NCBI GenBank assembly: GCA_017551545.1
Contig: JAFZLJ010000080.1
Location: 82,756 to 146,755 of the forward strand
Length of the DNA: 64,000 nt
DNA from: Treponema sp.
GTDB taxonomy: Bacteria > Spirochaetota > Spirochaetia > Treponematales > Treponemataceae
Direction: 5' to 3'
Under the pieces are notes generated by a model. The model made no database searches. It was not told the origin of the DNA and saw only the letters and a list, made by a program, of their open reading frames with translations. This document shows positions 1 through 7,845 of the stretch, in pieces. A program made the position numbers and the translations under genes. Within the stretch, counting starts at the first letter, position 1, and every line of letters begins with the position of its first letter.

Positions 1-279
1 GAGGCACTGGACCCGGCACTTATCCGACCTGGTCGTTTTGATGCACGTTTTAAAGTTCCTTATCCTGATTACAATGCGCGTGTTGAACTTGTAAAAATGT
101 ATTGCAATGGAAAAAATCCAGATGCTGCCTGTACACCGGAAACTCTTGCAAAATATACAGACGGATATTCCTGTGCAAAAATTGAATCTGTATTAAACCG
201 CGCCGCCTTACTCGCCGGACAGAATAACCGGGTAGAATTTACAATGGATGATTTTAAAAGAGCGTGTAGTGAACTGTAA
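1..279 (+). CDS. AAA+ ATPase, C-terminal fragment
   Basis: The frame is open from base 1, so the gene begins before the window; 92 residues and the stop are visible. The first residues (EALDPALIRPGRFDARF) are the second region of homology of AAA ATPases of the FtsH/CDC48/SpoVK type, with the Arg-finger arginines in RPGRFD. The rest matches the alpha-helical AAA lid ('KYTDGYSCAKIESVLNRAALLA'-like segment). ATP-driven remodelling or unfolding is the family role; the substrate cannot be told from the tail. No protease domain follows the lid, so it is not a complete FtsH. A palindromic repeat begins 15 bases after the stop and separates it from the convergent carboxypeptidase gene. Confidence 0.85.
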   Translation, partial: EALDPALIRPGRFDARFKVPYPDYNARVELVKMYCNGKNPDAACTPETLAKYTDGYSCAKIESVLNRAALLAGQNNRVEFTMDDFKRACSEL

Positions 280-293
280 GAAAGATTCCCGGG

Positions 294-349
294 TCAAGCC
301 CGGGAATGACATGGCCTTTGTGTCATTGTCGGGCTTGACCCGACAATCT
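294..349. repeat. Palindromic repeat pair (CCCGGGTCAAGCCCGGG / GTCGGGCTTGACCCGAC)
   Basis: Two adjacent inverted repeats, GATTCCCGGG..CCCGGGAATGACA and TGTCATTGTCGGG..CCCGACAATCT, separated by a few bases. The same two-part unit recurs at 7846-7944, 45483-45544 and 61299-61355. It lies between two convergent genes and its last bases overlap the stop codon of the minus-strand carboxypeptidase. Confidence 0.85.
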
Positions 350-1763
350 ATTTTATAATCGCATCCGCCAGACAGGTAATCCATCCGGCTTTTTCTGTAC
401 TTCTGTCTGCTACAAGCGGGATTGTCTGTAAAATATAATTGCCAAGTGTAATTTCAATCTTGCCGTATTCAGCTCCTGCAGTAATCTGCCCTTGTAAGTA
501 ATCAGGTATAATAACATTTACACTTACATTCTGCAGGTTTTCTGCAATTGAATTACCGGTTACAAAAGGCACGCACACACTCTGAGGTTTATATGCTGCA
601 ATAAGGTTAAGGCCTTTTTCTTTGGCAGCATAAAGCTTTACAAAATAAGAAGTCTGAAGATTGCTCAAATCATAATCTCTGAAAATGCTGAAGGCTGTTT
701 CCATAATTTCTGTTCCATCAGCAACGCGGCCTGCCTGACCTTCTTTAGTATTGTTTCCTTTTCCGCCCATTGTTACAGAAAGAAAACGTGTTCCGTTCCG
801 TTCAACAGTCAAAGCAAGATTATAGCCGCTTTCATCAATGTAGCCTGTTTTAAGTCCATCGCAGCCGGCAAGTCTTCCAAGAAGAGGATTTGTATTTTCC
901 TGAGTAATTCCCATGGTAATAGATTCAGGAAGTCCGTTTGACCAGTCCTGAGCTCCATAGCGATCCCCCGGCGCCATGTTCCTTTCTTTAGGATAAGTAA
1001 AGCTTGCAACAGAATGGAACTTTTTGAGCGAACCTGGATGTTTAAGAATATAAAGACGACAGAAGGCTGCCATTTCTCTTGCAGTTGTAACATTAAGTTC
1101 ACTATAGCCCGAGCTTTCTACAAAATGAGTGTGAGTAAGACCTGCATCAATTGCTGCCTGATTCATTCGTTCTACAAAATCTTCCATAGAGCCGCACACT
1201 GCATAGGCAAGCGCATAAGCAGCATCATTACCGGAACAGATTGAAAGACCAAGTAAAAGTTCTTCAAGAGTAACAATCTGTCCTTTGCCCAAAAACATAA
1301 GGGAAGAGTGCGGCGGCATATTGCAGGCCCAGCATTCAGGTGGAAGAGGAATAATATCACTGTAGTTCATGCGGCCTTGTAAAACTTCTTCTTCAACAAC
1401 ATACATTGCAAAAAGCTTTGTCATGCTGGCCGGAGGAATTACTTTGTCTGCATTTTTTTCATATATAATATTGCCGTTAGAAATATCTATTAAAATAGCA
1501 GAATCTGCACCAACCTGTATTGAAAGCTCCGGCAGAGTGTAGGGAAGTGAAGTTAAAAGATTATTCTGATCAGCATATCTGTTCTTGAGTTCAAGATTTA
1601 ATTTGGCCTGAAGTTCAAAATCAACAGGCTGGGCACTTGTAAGCTTTGAAAACTGGGAATTTCGTACACCTGCAAAAATAAAAAAGCCTGCAAAAAGTGC
1701 AAAAACAAAACCTGCTGCAATCGAAATCTTTATAATACGTGATTTTTTCATTGTTTTATCCAT
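348..1763 (-). CDS. D-alanyl-D-alanine carboxypeptidase (PBP5/DacA family)
   Basis: A 471-residue serine peptidase of the SxxK penicillin-binding group that trims the terminal D-Ala of peptidoglycan stem peptides in the periplasm. All three active-site motifs are present: SMTK at residues 113-116, SGN at 177-179 and KTG at 305-307. A short basic N-terminus followed by a hydrophobic stretch (about residues 9-32) gives a signal peptide or membrane anchor. The region after about residue 370 resembles the beta-rich C-terminal domain of PBP5. The start could be Met1 or Met5 (MDKTMKKSR); Met5 gives a more typical signal peptide. It is convergent with the ATPase fragment and is transcribed away from the HD-GYP gene, so its promoter lies in the 114-base gap at 1764-1877. 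Confidence 0.9.
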   Translation of the reverse strand: MDKTMKKSRIIKISIAAGFVFALFAGFFIFAGVRNSQFSKLTSAQPVDFELQAKLNLELKNRYADQNNLLTSLPYTLPELSIQVGADSAILIDISNGNIIYEKNADKVIPPASMTKLFAMYVVEEEVLQGRMNYSDIIPLPPECWACNMPPHSSLMFLGKGQIVTLEELLLGLSICSGNDAAYALAYAVCGSMEDFVERMNQAAIDAGLTHTHFVESSGYSELNVTTAREMAAFCRLYILKHPGSLKKFHSVASFTYPKERNMAPGDRYGAQDWSNGLPESITMGITQENTNPLLGRLAGCDGLKTGYIDESGYNLALTVERNGTRFLSVTMGGKGNNTKEGQAGRVADGTEIMETAFSIFRDYDLSNLQTSYFVKLYAAKEKGLNLIAAYKPQSVCVPFVTGNSIAENLQNVSVNVIIPDYLQGQITAGAEYGKIEITLGNYILQTIPLVADRSTEKAGWITCLADAIIK

Positions 1764-1822
1764 ATCTGCTATTTACTGAACAATATCTTAGACATTTTCG
1801 CTTACATTTACAAGAATACATT

Positions 1823-1850
1823 TTGAAAATTTAGAATTATGTGCTATAAT
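1823..1850 (+). promoter_or_regulatory. Sigma-70-type promoter for the HD-GYP gene
   Basis: TTGAAA (1823-1828), a 16-base spacer and TATAAT (1845-1850), with TGC immediately before the -10 box giving an extended -10. The start codon lies 27 bases downstream behind a weak GTGAG ribosome-binding site. Confidence 0.65.
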
Positions 1851-1877
1851 TAATAAAATACATAAAAAAGTGAGACT

Positions 1878-3266
1878 ATGAAACTTATAAATATTACGCT
1901 TGATGCTTATAATATCCTTGTTGGAATAATTCTTTTTGTTGCAATCAGTATGCGGCACATTGTAAAAGCAAAAGTAAAGAACGGCTTTAAGGCTATGGTT
2001 CTTGTAAATTGCTGTATGGCTGCTATGAATGCACTTACACTTATTGTTGAAGGTTCTACAAATCCAATATGTGTCAGAATACTTCCTGTTTCATTATTCC
2101 TTTTTTATGCATTTTCGTTTTCTGTACTAGTTATTGCCGGTATAGAAATGATGTTTTACTTAAATCTTGGTAAATATAGAAAACCTTTCCTTGTAATTGT
2201 TCTGATTGTTATTCTTTTCTATGCCGGACTTATCATTGCAAATACTCAATTAGGATTTATGTACTACATTAATGAAAACAATTGTTATTTCCGTGGAAAA
2301 TGGTTCTATAGTGCGCAGATTGTGCGTGTATTCCTGTTTATAAACTTTTTTATATATCTTATTATCAACGCAAAATCAGTTAATAAGGAACATATTCTTT
2401 TTATTACAGCATTTATTCTTTTCCCACAGACAATGCAGCTCTTACAGATTGCATTCAGTGGAGTTCTGCTTTTAAATACAGGTTATACAATTTCGTTCCT
2501 GATAATGTTTATACATTCAAACCGTCACCTTGAAGAAAATCTGGATTCCATAGAATACGAGCTTGATGCCAAGGAAACGGAGCTTAACAACAAGATTACA
2601 GAAATTGAACAGTCAAAGCTTGAATTTATTAAAATGCAGAATCATACAATCGAAAGTCTTTCGAACCTTGTAGAAAACCGCGACGAAGATACAGGCGAAC
2701 ATGTACGCCGTACAAGGGAATATGTAGAGCTTCTTGCAGTTCAGCTTATGAAAAATAATCATTATCCGGATATTCTGACTCCTCGTTATGTACGATTCCT
2801 TAAGCGTGCAGCACCAATGCATGATATTGGAAAGATTATTGTACCAGATGCAATATTAAAAAAGCCGGGACGTCTTACTCCAGAAGAGTTCACCTTGATG
2901 AAGTGTCATGCTTCTGAAGGCGGCCGAATTGTTCATGAAATTTTCGACGGCTATGAAGACCCTGAATATATTAAAATTACAGCCGACATAGCAATGTACC
3001 ACCACGAAAAATGGGACGGTTCCGGATACCCTTCAAAACTTAAAGGAAACGCCATTCCGTTAAGTGCAAGAATCATGGCCCTTGCCGATGTTTTTGATGC
3101 GTTAGTTTCTCCTCGTGTATATAAATCTCCAATGTCTTATGAAGAAGCTTTTACTCTCATAGAAGAAAACAGCGGTATTCATTTTGACCCGGTTATAGCT
3201 CAGGAATTCCTGAACATCAAAGAAAAAGCCGCCGCAATTAACGAAAGCTATAGACGGGTTGATTAG
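1878..3266 (+). CDS. Membrane HD-GYP protein, probable c-di-GMP phosphodiesterase
   Basis: 462 residues. The N-terminal 210 or so residues contain about seven hydrophobic segments, a membrane sensor module without a recognised ligand domain. A short coiled coil (about 215-255) links it to an HD-GYP domain. The metal-binding HD is at 315-316 in MHDIGK, the HH pair precedes the GYP motif, and GYP is at 383-385, followed by the conserved ALADVFDAL helix. HD-GYP domains hydrolyse c-di-GMP to pGpG and GMP; every signature residue I can check is present, so I infer activity. Its substrate is made by GGDEF proteins such as those at 26.8 and 56.6 kb. It is monocistronic with its own promoter; the next gene has a separate strong ribosome-binding site. 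Confidence 0.88.
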   Translation: MKLINITLDAYNILVGIILFVAISMRHIVKAKVKNGFKAMVLVNCCMAAMNALTLIVEGSTNPICVRILPVSLFLFYAFSFSVLVIAGIEMMFYLNLGKYRKPFLVIVLIVILFYAGLIIANTQLGFMYYINENNCYFRGKWFYSAQIVRVFLFINFFIYLIINAKSVNKEHILFITAFILFPQTMQLLQIAFSGVLLLNTGYTISFLIMFIHSNRHLEENLDSIEYELDAKETELNNKITEIEQSKLEFIKMQNHTIESLSNLVENRDEDTGEHVRRTREYVELLAVQLMKNNHYPDILTPRYVRFLKRAAPMHDIGKIIVPDAILKKPGRLTPEEFTLMKCHASEGGRIVHEIFDGYEDPEYIKITADIAMYHHEKWDGSGYPSKLKGNAIPLSARIMALADVFDALVSPRVYKSPMSYEEAFTLIEENSGIHFDPVIAQEFLNIKEKAAAINESYRRVD

Positions 3267-3299
3267 AAGTAATATTACAAGCTTAAAAAGGAGTTTCTA

Positions 3300-4780
3300 A
3301 TGAGTTTTTCACATTTTCATTTAGTTCGTAATAAGTTGGCTGCCACTATACTGGGGGGGCGTTAATATGCATAGTATTTTTATTGACATCCTGCGATGAT
3401 TTCTTAAAGGCAAAAGAAACAAGAGCAGAAATTGAAAAAGCTATAGATTATGCAAATGCCTCTGTTTATTCTATAAAAGTCGAAGCAGATAAAGACAGCG
3501 GTATTATCACAAAGCCAGCCGCCGGTGAAGCAAGAGTAAAGGTTACAGATACATTTAATCTGTCATTCCATTCAGAACAAGATTACCAGTTCATAAAATG
3601 GGAAGTTTACAACGAAGCAACAAATCAACCAATAGAAAATGGTCTTTATCTGCAGATTGAAGATCCAAAAAAGATTGATACAAATTGTTCCGTTTTGAGT
3701 TATCCGAATGATTCAAATATCCAGCTTGCAGTGCGCGCTATTGCTGCAGAAAGACCTCAAATAATTCTTGCCAGACCACAATATTCAGAAACAGGTGCTC
3801 CTCGATTTTCAAATATTGAAATTTCATTTAATAAGAGCAATATGGATCCAAGCTGTATTTATTATAGCGAACCCGAAATGACTGAACTGATAGACCAGCT
3901 TGGTTTATCAGAATCCGATTTTTTGAAGGGAGATGAGACTCTTTGCAATAATCAGTATTATGGATATAAAGATCAGGAAGGGCACAAACATTTTAAGAAT
4001 ATTCAGTTTTCAGGAATCAAATTAACAGATTCAGGTGACTATACAGCAGAATTTCCTGGTGATTATTTTTATAATCCATATTTTATCGAAGACAGCGGAT
4101 TTTCAGGATGCCGCCTGATTTATCAAATGATGAATCCTCCAATTCAATCAAAAGTTACAGTGTATTATTCTTTGAATAAAGATTTTTGTTATATGCAGGA
4201 TGATATCCCTGTAAAAATGCTTGAATCAAAGCCTTATGCATATGAAACAATGTTGAAAGAATCTGAAAGACCTGGTTTTACTCAAGATTTCAATTATGTC
4301 AATTTTCTTCAAGTAAAAGTTGGTGATGATGATTGGAAATCTTTGGCAGTATATCAGTTATCTTCTGATGATAAACTATTTAATGAAATTCCTGAATTAT
4401 CAAATACTACAAATATTGAGTTTAAATTAAATTTTGAAGCACAAGATACAGGAGGTAGTGGTTTGTTACCTTCTTTTAGTTTGTCTTTAATAACTAAAAA
4501 TTATATTCCAAATTATGGAAACGAGATAGAAATACTGGAATCTTATTCTATTAATTATTCGAGTGTAGTTATGAATGGTTCTAAAGGAACTCCGCCTGAT
4601 TTTTATACAATAGATAGAACGACAACAACAGAATTAAAAGATGTTGGAGAATATAAATTCGAATTAATTATTTATGATAATGATACTAATTCTGAGGAAG
4701 CCTGGGACGGACCTGATGCAAATCATAAAATTCCCGTTTACTTCAAACTAAAACTTACACAACCCGCAGCAACAAATTAA
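3300..4780 (+). CDS. Surface lipoprotein with signal peptide out of frame at a G7 tract (possible phase variation)
   Basis: A strong Shine-Dalgarno (AAGGAG, 3288-3293) precedes ATG 3300. This frame reads MSFSHFHLVRNKLAATILGGR and stops at 3363-3365. The long frame from about 3359 to 4780 begins with ALICIVFLLTSC followed by DD, the hydrophobic core and lipobox of a lipoprotein signal peptide. A run of seven G (3353-3359) sits exactly at the junction; one more G would fuse the two into a perfect signal peptide ending in LTSC. The mature part, about 460 residues, is a beta-rich Treponema-type surface protein with an early 'FIKWEV' element as in bacterial surface repeat domains. No enzyme motif is seen. 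As sequenced it is off or translated only from the TTG at 3383. A sequencing error in the homopolymer is the alternative. Confidence 0.7.
3353..3359 (+). repeat. Homopolymeric G7 tract in a signal-peptide coding region
   Basis: Seven consecutive G between CT and CG, at the point where the start-codon frame and the lipoprotein frame diverge by one base. Poly-G slippage is a known phase-variation mechanism in Treponema; its use here is inference. Confidence 0.7.
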
Positions 4781-4882
4781 ATTGAACCAATTTCAGGGCG
4801 TGCTCCAGAAATGCGAGGAAACGGTTTGAAATTTGTAATCAGCTCTATTGTAGAGAATATTGTAAGGGGGAATGAATGTTAG
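4781..4882 (+). pseudogene. Remnant of an ATP-binding (HATPase-like) gene C-terminus
   Basis: Directly after the lipoprotein stop codon, the same frame stays open for 33 codons. It reads a segment containing APEMRGNGLKFVISSIVENI and stops with TAG at 4880-4882. The stop overlaps the ATG of the STAS-like gene (4876), the usual translational-coupling overlap of paired genes. The GNGLKFV stretch resembles the G2 box of histidine-kinase-like ATPases, which often pair with STAS-like proteins. No start codon or upstream half is visible, so I infer a truncated partner gene, perhaps displaced by the lipoprotein gene. The match rests on one motif and is tentative. Confidence 0.4.
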
Positions 4883-5175
4883 TAGACATGTCATCTTTTG
4901 GTGAAATGCTTATGTCTCGGCCTGCTGGGCGTGAAGCTTTTTTGGGAGCTTCTGCATATATCTTTAACGATCTCAAAGAAGATGAAGTTGTTTCCCTTGA
5001 TTTTGAAAAAGTAAAAGTGCTGGCGCCTTCATGGGCAGATGAATTTATTACTGGACTTAAATCAAAATATAAAGTAAAAATTGAATATCTTAATACTCAA
5101 AATCCTTCTGTTGAAGCATCACTAAAGACAGTTCTTGAACCTGTTGATGTGACAAAATATCAGAAGGTAGTATAG
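4876..5175 (+). CDS. STAS-like domain protein (DUF4325 type)
   Basis: A 99-residue cytoplasmic protein with no signal peptide. The pattern 'GREAFLGAS...LKEDEVVSLDFEKVKVLAPSWADEF' fits STAS-like DUF4325 proteins: a central beta strand ending in LDFEKV, then a helix where anti-sigma antagonists carry their regulatory serine. Such proteins usually act with an HATPase partner in phosphorylation- or binding-based switches. Here the likely partner survives only as the remnant just upstream, so this gene may be orphaned. The GGGGG run at 4866-4870 provides the ribosome-binding site before ATG 4876. The function of this copy is unknown. Confidence 0.65.
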   Translation: MLVDMSSFGEMLMSRPAGREAFLGASAYIFNDLKEDEVVSLDFEKVKVLAPSWADEFITGLKSKYKVKIEYLNTQNPSVEASLKTVLEPVDVTKYQKVV

Positions 5176-5202
5176 TTCATCTTTTAACATTATTGAATTT
5201 CT

Positions 5203-5233
5203 ACTCAAAAAACTATAGAATATTTCCCAAAAT
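5203..5233 (+). promoter_or_regulatory. Conserved block shared with the gap upstream region
   Basis: ACTCAAA, a short gap, then CTATAGA[A/C]TATTTCCCAAAA. The same block occurs at 63603-63631 upstream of gap. TATAGA may be a -10 box, but no good -35 sits at 16-18 bases in either copy, so this is only a candidate promoter or regulator site. Confidence 0.45.
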
Positions 5234-5277
5234 ATTTGTGTGTCTGCGAGGAGAGCGGGCGCACTCAGGAGGAATAA

Positions 5278-5419
5278 GATAAAAACTGCCGATTGCCGTC
5301 AGTTTTTATCTTTACAAGTTTCCTTTCGGAAACTTGAATATATACTGCACATTCTCACTTCGTTGCGAATGTGCAAAAAAAGTTATTCCCAAATCTGAAG
5401 ATTTGCTCATAACTTTTTT
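5278..5419 (+). promoter_or_regulatory. Array of four stem-loops in the dapA leader
   Basis: Four consecutive hairpins: 5278-5288/5300-5310 (11 bp), 5315-5323/5328-5336 (9 bp, TTTC loop), 5346-5354/5367-5375 (9 bp), and 5376-5386/5409-5419 (11 bp outer stem with an inner 6-bp stem 5391-5396/5399-5404). The last ends in TTTTTT and abuts the dapA ribosome-binding site AGGAGG (5420-5425), so it could act as an attenuator or occlude ribosome entry. No known riboswitch was recognised. Confidence 0.55.
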
Positions 5420-5430
5420 AGGAGGAATAT

Positions 5431-6345
5431 ATGAATATTTTTCGTGGTGCTTTTACAGCGTTAATTACACCGATGAATTCGGATGGATCTGTAGACTTTG
5501 AGGGCTTCCGCAAAAATGTCAAACATCAGCTCGAACAGGGCATCGATGGTCTTGTTCCTCTTGGAACCACTGCTGAAACTCCGACTTTGGATGAAAGGCC
5601 TGGTGAAGAAGAAGACAAGATTATTTCGATTGTTATGGAAGAGGTTCGTGCTTTCGAAAAATCTACAGGCAAAAAAATCCCAATCATTCTTGGAGCCGGT
5701 TCTAACAATACAAAAGATGCTGTTCATTATGTTGAACGTGCTAAGGCTGCCGGTGCAGATGCTGCTCTTGTTGTTACACCTTACTACAACAAGCCTTCAA
5801 AGGAAGGTATCTACCAGCATTTTGCAGCTGTAGCAAAGGTTGGAATTCCAATCATTGTTTACAACATTGCCGGTCGTACAGGTTTGAACATTCCAACAGA
5901 CCTGCTTGCACGCATTGCAGAACTTCCTAACATTGCAGGCGTAAAAGAGGCAAGTGGCAGCGTTAGTCAGATGATGGATGTAATTGCTCAGATTAAGAAC
6001 AAGAAACCTGATTTTGCCGTAATGAGTGGAGATGACAGTCTTACACTTCCACTTGTTGCTGCAGGTGGAGACGGAATTATTTCTGTTGTTTCAAATCTTG
6101 CTCCAAAAATCATGCACGAGCTTGCACAGGCTGCTCTTGAAGGTGATTTTGCAAAGGCCCGCGAGATTCATTACAGAATGCTTCCATTCTTCAAGGCTGC
6201 TTTTGTTGACGGAAACCCTTCATCAATCAAGTATGCAATGAATGTTAAGGGAATGCCGGCCGGTGCCTTGAGATTACCACTGGTAGAAGTCAATGATGAG
6301 GCTAAAAAGATTATTGAGAAAGCAATAAAGGATTGTGGTTTGTAG
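5431..6345 (+). CDS. dapA: 4-hydroxy-tetrahydrodipicolinate synthase
   Basis: 304 residues, the usual length. It condenses pyruvate with aspartate semialdehyde, the first committed step of the diaminopimelate/lysine pathway, in the cytoplasm. The family motifs are all present: GTTAE near residue 45 (pyruvate binding), the catalytic tyrosine in TPYYN (Tyr119), the substrate-binding Arg149 in NIAGRTG, and the Schiff-base Lys172 in GVKEASG. Residues 53-63 (LDERPGEEEDK) are more acidic than the usual 'LSHEEH' region. The gene lies just before asd, which makes its substrate, separated by a repeat element. AGGAGG is 5 bases before ATG, and the leader carries four hairpins. Confidence 0.95.
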   Translation: MNIFRGAFTALITPMNSDGSVDFEGFRKNVKHQLEQGIDGLVPLGTTAETPTLDERPGEEEDKIISIVMEEVRAFEKSTGKKIPIILGAGSNNTKDAVHYVERAKAAGADAALVVTPYYNKPSKEGIYQHFAAVAKVGIPIIVYNIAGRTGLNIPTDLLARIAELPNIAGVKEASGSVSQMMDVIAQIKNKKPDFAVMSGDDSLTLPLVAAGGDGIISVVSNLAPKIMHELAQAALEGDFAKAREIHYRMLPFFKAAFVDGNPSSIKYAMNVKGMPAGALRLPLVEVNDEAKKIIEKAIKDCGL

Positions 6346-6371
6346 GGAATAGTAAATAGGGGATAGTAAAT

Positions 6372-6510
6372 AGGGAATAGGGGATAGTAGTTGCCTTACA
6401 ATATAACGCGGGGGCGTTACGGGGGTATCCCCCGTTAGAGGGGGTAGTGAGCAACGAAGTGCGAACGAGGGGGAGGCTTCCCCCATACTATACCCTATCC
6501 CCTAATCCCT
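6372..6510. repeat. GC-rich element with 16-bp terminal inverted repeats
   Basis: AGGGAATAGGGGATAG (6372-6387) and its near-perfect inverse (6495-6510, 15 of 16) flank a G/C-rich core at 6408-6484. The core holds the hairpins CGGGGG-TAT-CCCCCG (6420-6434) and GGGGG-AGGCTT-CCCCC (6469-6484). It shares order and spacing of blocks with 52673-52756. Additional copies of the 'GGGATAGTAAATA' motif precede it at 6345-6371. The size and inverted ends resemble a non-autonomous mobile element. Confidence 0.6.
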
Positions 6511-6535
6511 ATCCCCTGATATAAGGAGAAATATT

Positions 6536-7633
6536 ATGAGTGAAAAAATACACGTAGGTGTCCTTGGTGCAACGGGCATGGTAGGACAGCGCTATATTAA
6601 ATTATTGGAAGATCATCCCTGGTTTGAAGTAACTTATGTTGCTGCAAGTCCTCGTTCTGCAGGTAAGCCTTATTGCGAAGCTGTAAAGAACCGCTGGCTT
6701 ATTGGAGCAGAAATCCCGGCCGGTGTTGCAAATCTCATCGTAGAAGATGCAAACGACGAAAAAAAGGCTCTTGGAAAGTGCCAGTTTGTATTCTCTGCCT
6801 TGGAAATGGGCAAGGATGAAATTAAGGCACTCGAAGCAGCTTATGCCGCAGAAGGTATTCCTGTAGTTTCTAACGCTTCTGCTAATCGCTGGACAGAAGA
6901 TGTTCCTATGCTTGTTCCGGAAATTAACTACAGTCACCTTGATGTAATTGCAGAACAGAAAAAGCATCACGGTTGGGACAAGGGCTTTATTGCCGTAAAA
7001 CCTAACTGTTCTCTTCAGACATATATGATGCCGCTCCATGCTCTTATTCAGGCCGGATATCCTGTAAAGCGTATGATTGTTACAACACTTCAGGCAACTT
7101 CCGGCGCCGGATATCCTGGTGTTGCTTCTTTTGATATGATTGATAATATCGTTCCATTTATTGGCGGCGAAGAAGAAAAAACAGAAAAAGAATGCCTCAA
7201 GATTCTTGGTAAGGTTGTAGACGGAAAGATTGAAAATGCGGCTGGTCCTCTTGTTTCTTCTACTTGTACACGAGTCCCTGTAGTAGACGGACATACAGCA
7301 TGTGTTTCTCTTGAGTTTGATTTGCCTGATGACAAAAAACCAAGCCTCGAAGAAATTGAGCGCGTATGGACAAGCTATAAATCAGTTCCTCAGGAGCTCA
7401 AGCTTCCAAGTGCACCGGAACATCCAATCGTTGTTCGCCACGAGGAAAATCGTCCACAGCCACGCCGTGACCGCGAAACAGAAAAGGGAATGGCCTGCGT
7501 AATCGGACGCCTCCGCCCATGTAACGTATTCGACGTAAAGTTTGTTGCTTTGAGCCACAATACAAAACGCGGTGCAGCCTTGGGTGGTATTCTTAATGCT
7601 GAACTTTTGAAGGCAAAAGGATTTTTTGATTAA
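6536..7633 (+). CDS. asd: Aspartate-semialdehyde dehydrogenase
   Basis: 365 residues; reduces aspartyl phosphate to aspartate semialdehyde with NADPH, supplying dapA and the threonine/methionine branch. GATGMVGQ (11-18) is the nucleotide-binding loop. The catalytic cysteine is Cys158 in PNCS and the probable acid-base His253 lies in DGHTACV. Length and the 'SNASANRW' segment fit the archaeal/fungal-like long form rather than the E. coli form. The ribosome-binding site AAGGAG lies 7-8 bases before ATG. The gene follows dapA across the GC-rich repeat and is followed by a rho-independent terminator at 7807-7838. Confidence 0.93.
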   Translation: MSEKIHVGVLGATGMVGQRYIKLLEDHPWFEVTYVAASPRSAGKPYCEAVKNRWLIGAEIPAGVANLIVEDANDEKKALGKCQFVFSALEMGKDEIKALEAAYAAEGIPVVSNASANRWTEDVPMLVPEINYSHLDVIAEQKKHHGWDKGFIAVKPNCSLQTYMMPLHALIQAGYPVKRMIVTTLQATSGAGYPGVASFDMIDNIVPFIGGEEEKTEKECLKILGKVVDGKIENAAGPLVSSTCTRVPVVDGHTACVSLEFDLPDDKKPSLEEIERVWTSYKSVPQELKLPSAPEHPIVVRHEENRPQPRRDRETEKGMACVIGRLRPCNVFDVKFVALSHNTKRGAALGGILNAELLKAKGFFD

Positions 7634-7634
7634 T

Positions 7635-7773
7635 GGATTGCCACGTCGCTGTGCTCCTGTCGCAGAGCTTACCAAGTTTGCATTGCAAACTTGCGCAATG
7701 ACGTGGGCATTGTGTTGCCCTTCGACAGGCTCAGGGACCCCATCGTCATTGCGAGCCGAAGGCGAAGCAATCC
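7635..7773. repeat. Composite of three repeat families downstream of asd
   Basis: In order: a diverged 'GGATTGCCACG...GCGCAATGACG' palindrome (7635-7702), interrupted by the small palindrome CAAGTTTGCATTGCAAACTTG; the 'CCCTTCGACAGGCTCAGGGACC' unit (7718-7739); and 'CGTCATTGCGAGCC...GAAGCAATCC' (7744-7773). The three families abut, as if the site is a preferred target. With the terminator and the repeat at 7846-7944 it fills the 326-base gap 7634-7959; no gene is seen there. Confidence 0.8.
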
Positions 7774-7806
7774 ATAACTAACATACTAGTATATATTTTT
7801 ATAAAA

Positions 7807-7838
7807 CTATGGTATCATAAGATATCATAGTTTTTTTT
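7807..7838 (+). terminator. Rho-independent terminator after asd
   Basis: CTATGGTATC (7807-7816), loop ATAA, GATATCATAG (7821-7830; one G-U pair), then eight T (7831-7838). Confidence 0.8.
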
Positions 7839-7845
7839 ATTTTGA

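Noticed and set aside
5278..5419. Lysine riboswitch upstream of dapA
   Set aside because: The region is simple stems without a recognisable conserved core or multi-helix junction; I could not support a riboswitch.
6602..7294. A 230-codon open frame antisense to asd
   Set aside because: It lies entirely opposite a clear asd gene, and the peptide is Cys/Phe-rich with no domain; a shadow frame caused by codon bias.
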